Shown here in pieces: positions 17,428 through 27,103 of a DNA stretch of 58,468 nt (position 1 is the stretch's first letter; each line of letters opens with the position of its first letter). The position numbers were made by a program, and so were the translations under genes. The notes beneath the pieces are model-generated. The model was not told where the DNA came from. It worked only from the letters and a program-made list of their open reading frames with translations, and did no database searches. Source of the stretch: Planctomycetaceae bacterium (GTDB lineage Bacteria; Planctomycetota; Planctomycetia; Planctomycetales; Planctomycetaceae); NCBI GenBank assembly GCA_029259845.1, contig JAJDEI010000205.1:1-58468 (forward strand), read 5' to 3'.

Positions 17428-17910
17428 TCAATTCTCGGCAGCGGCTTGTTCAGCCGTCGCCTGAACGGCGCGGACGATTTTGTCGTAGCCGGTGCAGCGG
17501 CAGAGGTTGCCGGCGAGGTAGAAGCGGATCTGCTCTTCGCTGGGGTGCGGATTCTCCCGGAGGAGCGCCTTGGTCGACATGATAAAACCGGGCGTGCAGA
17601 TGCCGCATTGCAAGGCGGCCCCTTCGAGAAACGCCTGCTGCACGGGAGCCAGTTGTCCGTGCGCGGCGACTCCCTCGATCGTCTCGATCTCGGCTCCCTC
17701 GCATTCGACCGCCAGCACGAGGCAACTGTCAACCGGACGGCCGTCCAGCAGGATCGTGCAGGCACCGCAGTTGCCGTTGCTGCAACCTTCCTTGGTACCG
17801 GTCAGGTCGAGCACGTCACGCAGCACCTCCAGCAGCGTCTGCCGCGGGCGGCACAGGAACGACTCTTCGTGACCGTTGATCGAGCAGGTAACGACGCGCT
17901 GTTTGGACAT
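17428..17910 (-). CDS. (2Fe-2S)-binding small subunit of a molybdenum hydroxylase (CoxS/XdhC-type)
   Basis: The 160-aa protein has the plant-type ferredoxin cluster motif EGCSNGNCGACTILLDG with the fourth cysteine in VDSC. The C-terminal helical domain carries the second cluster (CGICTPGFIMSTKALL and LAGNLCRCTGYDKIV). This is the standard small subunit of carbon monoxide dehydrogenase or xanthine dehydrogenase-like enzymes. It passes electrons from the molybdenum centre to FAD. The medium subunit gene is directly upstream on the same strand, with a tandem repeat between them. No large molybdopterin subunit gene lies nearby. Confidence 0.93.
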   Translation of the reverse strand: MSKQRVVTCSINGHEESFLCRPRQTLLEVLRDVLDLTGTKEGCSNGNCGACTILLDGRPVDSCLVLAVECEGAEIETIEGVAAHGQLAPVQQAFLEGAALQCGICTPGFIMSTKALLRENPHPSEEQIRFYLAGNLCRCTGYDKIVRAVQATAEQAAAEN

Positions 17911-17916
17911 GGCGGA

Positions 17917-17959
17917 TTAGTTGACTGGTTGGTGAATTGACTGGTTGGTTAGTTGACTG
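17917..17959. repeat. 16-bp tandem repeat, about 2.7 units
   Basis: Units TTAGTTGACTGGTTGG and TGAATTGACTGGTTGG are followed by a partial unit TTAGTTGACTG. The array starts just before the small subunit start codon and ends over the stop codon of the medium subunit. Confidence 0.8.
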
Positions 17960-18818
17960 CCCGATGGACGGCTTCACGCACAACGCGTTCGACGAGGACC
18001 CCTGTGAGGTGCAGGCGGAATTCGCGGGTGCCGCGCATGTCGGTGATGGGGGAGATGATCCCGCGTGCGACCTCACCGGCGGCGGCGTATGTCTGATCAG
18101 TCGCGGGTTTGCCGATGAGTGCGTCATTCACTTCCCGGGCGAGGAAGGGAGTGATCGCGACCGCTCCCAGCGCAACGCGGGCATCGGTGATTGCTTCCCC
18201 CGCTTCGTCGAGCGTGACGGACGCTCCCACCCCCACGACGGCAATGTCCATCTCGTTGCGCGGGATGAAGCGACGGTAGTGGGACCCGCTGTGCGGTGGC
18301 CGGGGGCCGAATCGCAATTCGACGAGAAGTTCTCCCCGTTGGAGAACCGTTTCCCCCTTGCTGACACAAAACGATTCGACCGGCACCTCGCGGGAACCGT
18401 CCGGACCGGTGATGAGACAGGTCGCTTCAAGGGCGATGAGCGCAGGGATTGAATCGGCTGCCGGCCCGGCGTTGCACAGGTTGCCGCCCACGCTCGCCCG
18501 GTTTTGAATCTGAATCCCGCCAATGATCGAGCAGGAATCGGCCAACGCCGCGTACCGGCTGCGGATGTTGTCATCCGCACAAATCCGCGAGCAGGGAACA
18601 GCCGCCCCGAGCCGCAGTCCGTCGTTCGTGCATTCGAGGACGTTGAGTTCCGGGATGCGTTTGATGTCGATCACAACATCCGGCGTCAGACGTTCGTTGC
18701 GGATGTGATCAATCAGATCCGTGCCACCCGCCAGGGGGCGTGCGGAACCGTTGTGTTCGGCCAACAGGACGACGGCAGCGTCAAGCGAGCCGGGGCGTTC
18801 GTAGTCGAAGTCAAGCAT
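17949..18818 (-). CDS. FAD-binding medium subunit of a molybdenum hydroxylase (CoxM-type)
   Basis: The 289-aa protein has the FAD-binding motifs RPLAGGTDLIDHIRNERL and GGIQIQNRASVGGNLCNAGP, followed by a C-terminal CO dehydrogenase flavoprotein domain (YRRFIPRNEMDIAVVGVGA). It should form a heterotrimer with the small subunit downstream and a molybdopterin large subunit. That large subunit is not encoded within 20 kb on either side in this window. The missing partner could be elsewhere on the chromosome, or the pair may serve another complex. The ATG at 18818 fits the family start (MLDFDYERPGSL). Confidence 0.92.
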   Translation of the reverse strand: MLDFDYERPGSLDAAVVLLAEHNGSARPLAGGTDLIDHIRNERLTPDVVIDIKRIPELNVLECTNDGLRLGAAVPCSRICADDNIRSRYAALADSCSIIGGIQIQNRASVGGNLCNAGPAADSIPALIALEATCLITGPDGSREVPVESFCVSKGETVLQRGELLVELRFGPRPPHSGSHYRRFIPRNEMDIAVVGVGASVTLDEAGEAITDARVALGAVAITPFLAREVNDALIGKPATDQTYAAAGEVARGIISPITDMRGTREFRLHLTGVLVERVVREAVHRAVN

Positions 18819-18921
18819 GGGGGGCGTTCAAGTGGAACCTGTGCAAGGAGGGACGCGCTGGTGCTCTGATGACGCCCAAGATACCGGCTGCCGGCCAAGA
18901 ATTCCACTGCGCGGATGGGTC

Positions 18922-19027
18922 GCTGGAGTTCAGGTGTTCGCCTCCGTCGCTGGAGTTCAGGCTTTAGCCCGCGTGGTTGATTCACAGAAACGGCCTGAAG
19001 GCTAAACTCCAACAGCGGAACTCCAGC
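18922..19027. repeat. Short inverted repeat (GGAGTTCAGGC type)
   Basis: GCTGGAGTTC at 18922 pairs with GAACTCCAGC near 19018. Internal TGGAGTTCAGGCTTTAGCC pairs imperfectly with GGCTAAACTCCA. It sits between the end of the PQQ-repeat gene and the start of the medium subunit gene. Confidence 0.6.
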
Positions 19028-19037
19028 ACGGGGCGTG

Positions 19038-22000
19038 TCACTCAGGAGTCGGCTCGATCTCCGCGGGCTGAAGCCGCAGACGCTCGCGATACGTCTTGAG
19101 ATCGATGATACGCGCCGCCAAGTCGAATTCGACCGACCGAAAACTGCCCGGCGAGACGTAGCGCGTCTCATTGAGGAGCCGGCGGCCGGTCCACTTGTCC
19201 AACATCTCAAGATGCATCTGCTGAGCCCGGAGATTCGAATCCGAGGAATCGGCGCGGTGGGCGTGCATCATCAGCACAGGGAGATGCTGCAGGAGCTCGA
19301 GCAGAAGAAACTCGTTCTCCACCTCCTGCTGCCAGACAAGTCCGCTGCCGAAGCGGTCAAACGCCATCAGCAGCCCGTTCACCGGCTGTGAATAATAGAT
19401 GTCCTGACGGTAGTTGCGATCGGGGCGGGCGTTCAGGGAAAGATAGACCTGCTGCCGATCGGCAACGGCAAAGATGCTTCGTGCCTCCTGCATGTCTCCC
19501 GGATTGAGCTGTCCCAGAAGCCGGTCCTGCCGCGCGGCCCAGTCGACCAATCGCAACGTGCCGTCCGGTTCGAGGGCGAGCAGAGTGGCCGCTTCCAGGC
19601 GAGCAAACAACGTCCCCTCCAGAAACGTCGCTTGCCAGGCGGTGTCCCCGGCGGCGGGATCGACGAGCCGCAGCCGAATGGGGTCCTCGCCGATTTTCTC
19701 GTGACCTGATCGGTCGGTGTCCTCGCGCCGGGACCGATCGGTTTCCAGCGTCACCAGACCCTCGTCATACACATCGATGGCAGCGGAGAGCAGCGGCTCC
19801 AGGTGCGCGAATTCGACTTGTGAGCCGTCTGCGACCCGGACCGCGAACGGCGGCGCGGGGTCCGGCGGAATGACAAACAGATGCCGTCGATTGCCAGCGA
19901 CCCGTGTTTGCGCCCGGATGCCCTGCCGGGTCCACAGCGTCTCGCCGGTGAGCGGGTCGGCGGCGGTGATGCTGTTGCGACCGAAGTAGCACAGAGACTC
20001 GGGCGTCCACGCCACCAGCGTGCCGGTGCCGGTTTGTTGCCGGGCCAGTCCGCCAGTCTGTCGCAGAGCCGATGCGATTCGCATCTCTCGCGGCGGCCGC
20101 GGGGATGAGCCGTGCCCATGCCGGGCGTTCGCCGTTCGGGGATCAAACGGCCGCTGCCACAGCAATTTGCGATCGGGCAGACTCAAGGCGTGCAAGACCC
20201 CCTGACGTACGACGAACATCAATTGGCCGACGAACGCAATGACCACCGATTGGTCGTAGTGCGACTGGAACTGCGATCGCAGCGGAGTCTCCCACAAAGG
20301 CTGTCCGTCGCGTGCGGCGATACTCAACCGCTGAAGTCCGGGCCGTAGATGGAATCTCAGCCCGTCTGTTGAGGGGAGACCGTCGTCGATCGCCAGGGGC
20401 GTCAGCGAGGCTTGCCGGCTAACCATCGCACTCGTGCGTGTCAGCGAGTACGTTCCCGAGGCCCAGTCCGATCGCGGAGCGGCGAGAGATTCGCCCGCTC
20501 CCTGTGCACGGCGTTGCTCATACCAGCGGCGAAGCTCATCACCAATCCCCGGGCCGGCATCGGCGATGGCCTCCACCGATCGCTCGAAGTACCATGCCGC
20601 GTCCTCCGCGCGGTCTTGATCATCGAGCAGAGCGACGAGTTCCCGGAGTGTCTCGGCCCGCGCTTCGGGCGGATGCCTCCCGTTCAGCAGCCGCACCGAC
20701 CGGATTTCCGATTCGGCCATCTGCCCCGCTTCCCTGGCCCGATCGGCCATCTGCTGTTCGAGCCGCCGTCCTGCCGGATGAAAGGCGAGCACCTGGGCCC
20801 ACCATGCCAGAGTGGGCGACGGGTGCGCAGACAACGAGGCGGCGGTCGTCTCGATCTGTTGATCGGCCTCCGCTCTTTCCGCAGCATCCATGGCTGTCCA
20901 GACTTCGGAGAGCCGGGCGGCGAGCCAGCGATCGAGGCGAACGGACATGTCGCCCTCGTCGACAAGCATCTTCTTCGGCGAACGGGCGAGCGGCCAGTAG
21001 ACGCCAAAGGCGACGGGCCCGCGGCCATTGGCAAGATGCTGCTCGGCCTGCAACCGCCGGACCGTCAGCAAGTGTTGCCCGGTCTCGGCGAGTGTCTCCA
21101 ACTCGGCGAGTTCCTGGTGAGCGGACTTGGGGTTCTGCTGAATGATCGCAAGCAGCGATGTCCGTCGGAGTTCACGAACACGCACAGCGGCCGCTTCGCC
21201 AACTTCCGCCGGGCCGATGTCACGGAGGAGCGCGGCAGCCGACTCATGGTTCCCGTCGATCACCTGCAGTTCCGCCGCGCGGAACCGGTCGTGCGCATCG
21301 AGCGAGCCGAGGGCATCGGGCGAACCGTTGGCCGCCTTCGCCAGCAACGATGCGACCGCTTCCCGATCTTCGAAACAGGTGGCTCCCAGGGATGTGAGCG
21401 ACACCAGTCGTTTTTCGGAAATCAGCAGATTCCCCAGCGACGGACGTCCCGTGTTCGCCCCGGATTTCTCGGCGACCGCGCCATCGGCAAGGTGGATCCG
21501 CCACAACTGGCCCGACTGCAGCGGCAACAGGTAGTCGGTGCCGGTGACAACGCCGCGCCCGCTGGGAGGACCGGCCGCCTCCGGCAGCGGCGTCCGCCAA
21601 CGACGACGGCCGTCCGACAAATTTCGGGACTCGATCTGATCGGTGCCCACAAGCAGTACGGCACCGGCAACCACCCCACCCAGATAGAGCCCTGTCTGTT
21701 TTTCCTGTTGCCAGCGCGGTTCGCCGGTGAGCGCGTCGAGGCACAGCACCTGAGGGATTGTGTGATACTCGGAATCGGGAAGTTCAGACGGCGTGAACAC
21801 AACCCGGTCACCAACCAGCACCGGCGCGGAGGGCGACCAGCGCGAGTTGAGCGGGCCGGTCATGGCAACGGTCGCTTGCCGCGAGTGACGTTGTTCCTTC
21901 CTCCGCTTCGTCAGCCGATGGGCCCAGCGGATGCGACGCTCGTGCCGGTCGATGGCGACGACCCAGCCGACGCTTGTCGGACAGATGACCACGCCCTTTC

Positions 22001-23705
22001 CGACCGCCGGCAGCGCGGGCCACCACCGCCGCACGAGATCATACTGAATCTCCGAGGTTACGCCGGAAAGCATGTGTGACCACAGCGGCCTCCCCGTGCG
22101 ACGGTTCAGCACGAACAGAATCTCCGCACCGCGGTGCTCGCCAATCACGAACAGTTCGTCCCTGTCCACGACCGGCGGGCCATGAAACAACGTCCCGGAC
22201 AACGCGGGACCGAACGGGCCGTCCCGCTCCGGACCGCCGACCGACCACAACCGGTGCCCGGATTCCAGATCGTAGGCAACAATGCGGTTCGACTCCCAAT
22301 CGCGTCCACGCGGGTCGTCGTTGCGCGGCTGTCCCCGATAGTACCCCGGCTTGCGATAGGACAGCGTCGCGTGGTCCTCAAGGACGAAGGCTTGTTCGCC
22401 GTCGCTGCTCACCAGTCCGTACACGCCGTCCCGGAACAGCAGGTTCGTGAGGGCATGTTGGTCGGCCCCGTTCCCTTCATAGCGCGGCATCGGCCGCAAG
22501 CGAGAAAGCCCCGTCTCGGTCGCCGGCCGCGAAACCGATTCACCGGCGAGCAACCGCTCGACGCTGACCGCTTCGGGCGTCTCCCAAAGTTGCCGCCCCG
22601 ATGCCGCATCGAAGACCGACAGGCCCCGCAGGGTGCGGAACAGGATCTTCCCATCAACCGCCAAAGGCACGGCGGCGGGAATGCATGCGCGGCCGCTATC
22701 GTGCAGATCGGCAACAAGCTGGGTGATTTGCTCGACGTTTTGAGGCCGTTCGGTGATTGGTTGCGACCAACGTTCAATCAGCACCGGATCACTGGCCGCC
22801 ACTCGTCCCGTATGCGTCGGTCCGCCGAACGGCTGTTTCCAATCGGTCAGTTCGGCCATCGTTGTTGTGAAAGGGGACAACGGCGGACCCTGCGAATCAG
22901 TGTCTGCGGACTTCGAAGCGGCGGCTGCGCCCCGTCCTTGCGGACTCGCTTCGTGGGTCGAACGACCAGCGCTGCGCAACACCAGCGCTGCTTTGTGTTG
23001 CCAGTCTGCGTTCCGCGTGATCCGGGCGTCGGCGTCGATCAGCCGTTGATACCAGTAGGCCGCCTCTGCCGGCCGGCCGGCATCGGCCATCAGCGAAGCG
23101 ATCTCGTTCGCCGCGGCCTCTCCGGCCGGAGTCGCAAAATATCGCCGCGTCACGCTCGCCAAAGCCCGGACGCTGCCGGCCACCCGCGCCTGTGTCAGCC
23201 GATCGAGCGCGGCATTCGCGTAACGCTTTCGGTACTGGCCGCGGACATCCGGACCGCCACGGAGAATCGCTTCTTCCGCGACCGCATGCAACGACCGCCA
23301 TCGCCCGTCGTCGGTGAGAACGACGGAGTCTTCGTCCGCGTTCAGCAGGTGTTGCAACAAACGCAGTCCCGGCCCCTGCTGCCCCGCTGCGAGCATTCTT
23401 CGGGCCCGCAAGAGTTGGGTCCGCTGCTCCCGGTTGACGACCGCCCGCTCATCGGCCGGATCCAGAGCCGCCTTGCCATCACCACTGCTCTCGCCTTCTT
23501 CCGAAGCGTCCTCCGCTTCGGTCGGATGCCGCTCCTTCTGCCCGGGGAGAGCACCGAACAGTCGTTCGAGAAACCGCCCCGCCGCTTTCTTCGCTGCCGG
23601 GTCGACCGGCGGAACGGGTGCCGGTTGGGCCAACAACAGCGGCGGCGACCAAGCCGCAGCGCCACCAACGAGCAGCACGAACAAAAGTCGGCGAAGTTCA
23701 ACCAT
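19038..23705 (-). CDS. Very large secreted PQQ-type beta-propeller protein
   Basis: The 1555-aa protein begins MVELRRLLFVLLVGGAAAWS, a good signal peptide, then a Pro/Ala-rich region and an HPTEAEDASEEGESSGDG low-complexity stretch. PQQ/WD40-like blades recur through the sequence. Examples are SVFDAASGRQLWETPE, AYDLESGHRLWSVGGP, FVLNRRTGRPLWSHML, CLDALTGEPRWQQE and TAADPLTGETLWTRQG. Helical stretches (about residues 850-1080) separate two propeller regions. This architecture is frequent in planctomycetes; the role is unknown. ATG 23705 is chosen because the open frame upstream is hydrophilic and GGGA lies about eight bases before it. The Trp codons and high G+C produce long antisense open frames that are not genes. 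Confidence 0.85.
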   Translation of the reverse strand: MVELRRLLFVLLVGGAAAWSPPLLLAQPAPVPPVDPAAKKAAGRFLERLFGALPGQKERHPTEAEDASEEGESSGDGKAALDPADERAVVNREQRTQLLRARRMLAAGQQGPGLRLLQHLLNADEDSVVLTDDGRWRSLHAVAEEAILRGGPDVRGQYRKRYANAALDRLTQARVAGSVRALASVTRRYFATPAGEAAANEIASLMADAGRPAEAAYWYQRLIDADARITRNADWQHKAALVLRSAGRSTHEASPQGRGAAAASKSADTDSQGPPLSPFTTTMAELTDWKQPFGGPTHTGRVAASDPVLIERWSQPITERPQNVEQITQLVADLHDSGRACIPAAVPLAVDGKILFRTLRGLSVFDAASGRQLWETPEAVSVERLLAGESVSRPATETGLSRLRPMPRYEGNGADQHALTNLLFRDGVYGLVSSDGEQAFVLEDHATLSYRKPGYYRGQPRNDDPRGRDWESNRIVAYDLESGHRLWSVGGPERDGPFGPALSGTLFHGPPVVDRDELFVIGEHRGAEILFVLNRRTGRPLWSHMLSGVTSEIQYDLVRRWWPALPAVGKGVVICPTSVGWVVAIDRHERRIRWAHRLTKRRKEQRHSRQATVAMTGPLNSRWSPSAPVLVGDRVVFTPSELPDSEYHTIPQVLCLDALTGEPRWQQEKQTGLYLGGVVAGAVLLVGTDQIESRNLSDGRRRWRTPLPEAAGPPSGRGVVTGTDYLLPLQSGQLWRIHLADGAVAEKSGANTGRPSLGNLLISEKRLVSLTSLGATCFEDREAVASLLAKAANGSPDALGSLDAHDRFRAAELQVIDGNHESAAALLRDIGPAEVGEAAAVRVRELRRTSLLAIIQQNPKSAHQELAELETLAETGQHLLTVRRLQAEQHLANGRGPVAFGVYWPLARSPKKMLVDEGDMSVRLDRWLAARLSEVWTAMDAAERAEADQQIETTAASLSAHPSPTLAWWAQVLAFHPAGRRLEQQMADRAREAGQMAESEIRSVRLLNGRHPPEARAETLRELVALLDDQDRAEDAAWYFERSVEAIADAGPGIGDELRRWYEQRRAQGAGESLAAPRSDWASGTYSLTRTSAMVSRQASLTPLAIDDGLPSTDGLRFHLRPGLQRLSIAARDGQPLWETPLRSQFQSHYDQSVVIAFVGQLMFVVRQGVLHALSLPDRKLLWQRPFDPRTANARHGHGSSPRPPREMRIASALRQTGGLARQQTGTGTLVAWTPESLCYFGRNSITAADPLTGETLWTRQGIRAQTRVAGNRRHLFVIPPDPAPPFAVRVADGSQVEFAHLEPLLSAAIDVYDEGLVTLETDRSRREDTDRSGHEKIGEDPIRLRLVDPAAGDTAWQATFLEGTLFARLEAATLLALEPDGTLRLVDWAARQDRLLGQLNPGDMQEARSIFAVADRQQVYLSLNARPDRNYRQDIYYSQPVNGLLMAFDRFGSGLVWQQEVENEFLLLELLQHLPVLMMHAHRADSSDSNLRAQQMHLEMLDKWTGRRLLNETRYVSPGSFRSVEFDLAARIIDLKTYRERLRLQPAEIEPTPE

Positions 23706-23762
23706 GAAAATCCCGCGAAGAGACAGGGCGACTTCAGTGTAGCACTCGCCCCCAGCCCCCAC

Positions 23763-23927
23763 CAGAACAGCTCACGGCGCGCCGAACCGCGCCGCGATGC
23801 TTCGTAAGGCCGCAATGATGGGACACGGTAAGAGGACGGAGCGGAGAATCTCAAATCGCGAAGCTGAAATCTCAAGTCTCAAATCTCAAACGCGAGATTT
23901 CAGATTTCAACTGCGAACCCCAATCCC
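23763..23927. repeat. Short degenerate repeats between rsmB and the PQQ gene
   Basis: The segment 23845-23915 contains several copies of AATCTCAAAT-like sequence (GAGAATCTCAAATCG, GAAATCTCAAGTCTCAAATC, GCGAGATTTCAGATTTC). They can pair with each other. No gene is present. Confidence 0.6.
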
Positions 23928-25433
23928 TCACTCCCGCCGCAGAAGCACTTGATACCCACCGTCGCCCGGCATTCCCGGCTGATGCTCGATTTCCCGCTCG
24001 ACCGAGACGCCGTCCCTTCCGGCGAGCACGCGGTCCACGAGCTGCCGGTTCTCACGCGGATCGATGCTGCACGTCGAGTAAACAACACACCCGCCCGGTT
24101 TGGCGCGATCGAGTGCCTGATGCAACAATCGCTCCTGAATCTTCGTCAGGTCGTTGAACTCTTCCGGATCGATCCGCCAGCGGGCTTCGGGCCGCTTGCC
24201 GAGGACCCCCGTGTTGGAACAGGGCACGTCCACCAGCACCCGGTCAAACGGCCCGACGGGGAGATTGCTTCCTTCGTCGTCGGCCGTTCGGCAGTCGATG
24301 CAGGACAACTGGAGGCGACGGGCGTTTTCAGAGACCCGCTTCAGCCGCTCCCCATCCGTGTCGACGGCAACAACCGAGCCGCGATCTTCCATCAGCTCCG
24401 CCAGATGAGCCGTCTTGCCTCCCGGTGCCGCACAGAGATCGAGAATCGATTCCCCCGGTTGCGGGTCCAACAGTCGCGCCGCTGCCGTCGCGGATTCATC
24501 CTGCACGGAGAACCACCCCTCTGCGAAGCCGGGCAAGTCGTGCAACCGCACCGACTCCTGAAGGCGCAGTGATTCGGGCCAATCTCCCGGCTCAACCGAC
24601 ACTCCGGCTGTCTCCAGTACCTCGCGCACGATTTCCGGAGATTGCCGCTGCCGGTTCACGCGAATCGTGGGGGGGCGCGGCGTGTTGAACCAAAAGCACA
24701 ACCGCGTCGTCTCCTCTTCGCCAAACCGAGAAAGCCAGTCGCGCACAATCCATCGCGGATAACTGTGCGCTTTCACGAAGTACTCGACCCGCGCCTTTTC
24801 CGGAGACGGAAAGACCGCGCGGTCGAGTCGCCGCGAACGGTTCGCGTCCATTGGCACGCGGTCGGCCGCCGGCTCCGTTTCGTCCGTCGGGCCAATCGCC
24901 CCCAACAATGCCCGCAGCACCGCGTTGATCACCGGCGCCCATTCCGGGCGATGCAACTGTTTGGCGACTTCGACCGTTTCGTTCACAGCCGCGTGGGGCG
25001 GGACGCCGTCCATCAGCACGATTTGATAGGCCCCCAGACGGAGCAGCATCCACAACCCGCTTTCGATCGACGCCCGCGGCCGATCAACGAATTCCGTCAG
25101 CACCGCATCGATCGTCGCCTGCCGCCGAATGATTCCATAGGAAAGCTCCATCGCCATCGCCCGCATGCCGCGCGTAACGCCGCCATCGCGGGACCGGTCG
25201 TCCAGCGCGCGGCTCGCGAACACTCCCCGCTCCTGCCATGCAGTCAGTACCTCAAACGCGAGCCGCCGAGCGGACGCGATCGTCGGTCGCGGGCCTTTTC
25301 GTGGGCCGTGTTTCTGGCCGTCTTTGGGGCCGTGTTTCGGGCCATTGCGAGAATCTTGGTTCGAGCCGCGTGGGGAACTCTTTCGCGGGTTCTTTCGTTT
25401 TCGCCGGACCGGACGCTTCGGAGCGGGATTCAT
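23928..25433 (-). CDS. rsmB: 16S rRNA (cytosine-967-C5)-methyltransferase
   Basis: The 501-aa protein has a basic N-terminal tail rich in Lys, Arg and Gly (about residues 1-50), an NusB-like RNA-binding domain ([28 protein letters not shown]) and a class I SAM-dependent domain. Visible motifs are [38 protein letters not shown] and the catalytic cysteine in [12 protein letters not shown]. The order matches RsmB. Its ATG overlaps the aroA stop as ATGA, which implies translational coupling. The long basic tail (about 50 aa) is longer than in Escherichia coli RsmB. Confidence 0.94.
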   Translation of the reverse strand: MNPAPKRPVRRKRKNPRKSSPRGSNQDSRNGPKHGPKDGQKHGPRKGPRPTIASARRLAFEVLTAWQERGVFASRALDDRSRDGGVTRGMRAMAMELSYGIIRRQATIDAVLTEFVDRPRASIESGLWMLLRLGAYQIVLMDGVPPHAAVNETVEVAKQLHRPEWAPVINAVLRALLGAIGPTDETEPAADRVPMDANRSRRLDRAVFPSPEKARVEYFVKAHSYPRWIVRDWLSRFGEEETTRLCFWFNTPRPPTIRVNRQRQSPEIVREVLETAGVSVEPGDWPESLRLQESVRLHDLPGFAEGWFSVQDESATAAARLLDPQPGESILDLCAAPGGKTAHLAELMEDRGSVVAVDTDGERLKRVSENARRLQLSCIDCRTADDEGSNLPVGPFDRVLVDVPCSNTGVLGKRPEARWRIDPEEFNDLTKIQERLLHQALDRAKPGGCVVYSTCSIDPRENRQLVDRVLAGRDGVSVEREIEHQPGMPGDGGYQVLLRRE

Positions 25434-26713
25434 GCGGTTCCTTCACAAAGTTGCCGCAGATCATCGAAGAATCGCGGATAGGTTTTCGTCGTGCATCCCG
25501 GGTCGGCAATGCGGATCCCCGGCTGCTTCAATCCGACCAACGCAAAGCTCATCGCCATGCGGTGGTCGTCATACGTCTGAATCGTCGCCGGACGGAGGTC
25601 GCCGGGAATGATGGCCATGCCGTCCTCGAATTCGTCGGCCTGTAACCCCAATCGCCGCAACTCAGTGACGACGGCGTGAACGCGGTCCGTCTCCTTATGA
25701 CGCATGTGTGCGACATTACGAATCCGTGTCGGCCCCTTCGCAAACGGTGCAACCGCTGCCAGCGTTTGCGCCGTGTCACTGATGGCGTTCATGTCGACAT
25801 CAACCCCTTGCAACGGCCGGCCCGTCACCGTCACGGCATCGGCTTCCCACTGGACTTCGCAGCCCATGTTCGCCAACACGTCCACGAACCGGATATCCCC
25901 CTGCGTCGCCTGTCGCGAGAGCCCTTCGACACGTACCGTCCCTTGGGTGATCGCGGCAGCCGCGAAGAAGTAACTCGCCGCTGACGCATCCGGCTCGATC
26001 GCAAACTCGCGGGCCTCATACGACTGCGGCCGGACGTCGAAAACGCCCGGCAACTCCTCGCAGACCTCTCCGCCAAACTCTCTCATCACAGCGAGCGTCA
26101 TATCCACATAGGGCCGCGAGACGAGCGTCCCGTCGACGACGACTCGCACCGGTGACCGGGCACAAGGGGCCGCCATGAGCACCGCACTGAGGTATTGGCT
26201 CGAAATGCTCCCCTGGACCTGAGCCATTCCCCCAACGAGACCATTGGCTGTGACAGAAACCGGCGGACAGTCGCCCGCCTGTTCACAGGCAATCTCCGCC
26301 CCCAGCGCGTTCAACGTGCGGACAAGATCGCCGATGGGCCGCTCCCGCATCCGCTCATTGCCGTCGAGCCGATACCGCCCGCAGCCCAGAGCACAAAGAG
26401 CCGTCAGGAAACGAATGCTGGTGCCGCTGTTCTCCAGCCACAACTCGGCCGACTCCGCCGGAATCCGTCCGCCACCACCGCTGACCGTGAGCCGTGTTTG
26501 CTCGTCCGCCAGCTCGACATCAATCCCGAGCCGCAGCAGGCTGTCGATCATCACCTGCGTGTCGCGGCTGTCCAGCGCCCCGGTCAGCACCGAGCGACCA
26601 CCGGCAATCGCCGCCACAATCAGCGCCCGGTTCGTCAGGCTCTTCGACCCGGGCGGACGCACAATCCCCCGGACAGGCCCCGAAACGGGGGTGATCTCAA
26701 TAATATCCGTCAT
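25430..26713 (-). CDS. aroA: 5-enolpyruvylshikimate-3-phosphate synthase
   Basis: The 427-aa enzyme condenses shikimate 3-phosphate with phosphoenolpyruvate in the chorismate pathway. Motifs are [20 protein letters not shown] (shikimate-phosphate binding), [35 protein letters not shown] and [16 protein letters not shown]. The last stretch is [16 protein letters not shown]. Length and motif order fit AroA. The gene overlaps rsmB by four bases at ATGA, so the two are co-transcribed. The ATG at 26713 ([12 protein letters not shown]) starts the first inside-out alpha/beta domain. Confidence 0.96.
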   Translation of the reverse strand: MTDIIEITPVSGPVRGIVRPPGSKSLTNRALIVAAIAGGRSVLTGALDSRDTQVMIDSLLRLGIDVELADEQTRLTVSGGGGRIPAESAELWLENSGTSIRFLTALCALGCGRYRLDGNERMRERPIGDLVRTLNALGAEIACEQAGDCPPVSVTANGLVGGMAQVQGSISSQYLSAVLMAAPCARSPVRVVVDGTLVSRPYVDMTLAVMREFGGEVCEELPGVFDVRPQSYEAREFAIEPDASAASYFFAAAAITQGTVRVEGLSRQATQGDIRFVDVLANMGCEVQWEADAVTVTGRPLQGVDVDMNAISDTAQTLAAVAPFAKGPTRIRNVAHMRHKETDRVHAVVTELRRLGLQADEFEDGMAIIPGDLRPATIQTYDDHRMAMSFALVGLKQPGIRIADPGCTTKTYPRFFDDLRQLCEGTA

Positions 26714-27103
26714 CGATCGTGCTTAGAAATTATGAGGCTGTGTCAATCCGGGAGCCCCGCCCTCCCGAAGCGTGCCGAAAACCAGGAATCGAGGTTTCGA
26801 ACAAACGCTGGGAATCGCGCACTCATCCTATCGAGAGACACACCCGGCAGGCGAGCCTGCCGTCGATCAGCAGCCGAATACGTTGAGTTTGCGGATTCGG
26901 GGATTCCCAGTGACTGGCCAAACAATGCCGGTACCGGAAAGCCTCCTTGCGCTGACGTCGATGCTGATTACAACACCGAACGATGCAGATTTGAGGCGGG
27001 CGGCGAGCATTCGATCACATTCATCGAGCCAATCCTATGCGACGTGCCGACTTGAAAGATGTCTGTGCGCAAGTAGAGCTGGTTCCAGAAGAAAGCAACG
27101 AGA
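26714..27103. other. Divergent intergenic region between aroA and a secreted protein gene
   Basis: Both flanking genes read outward, so two promoters should lie here. No convincing -35/-10 pair was identified by eye. A small hairpin GGCAGGCGAGCCTGCC is present at 26850-26865. No gene is supported. Confidence 0.5.

Noticed and set aside
20412-23807. Two plus-strand open frames of over 550 codons opposite the large PQQ-repeat gene
   Set aside because: They are antisense shadows of a high-G+C gene. The minus frame has a signal peptide and repeated propeller blades; the plus frames show no motif.
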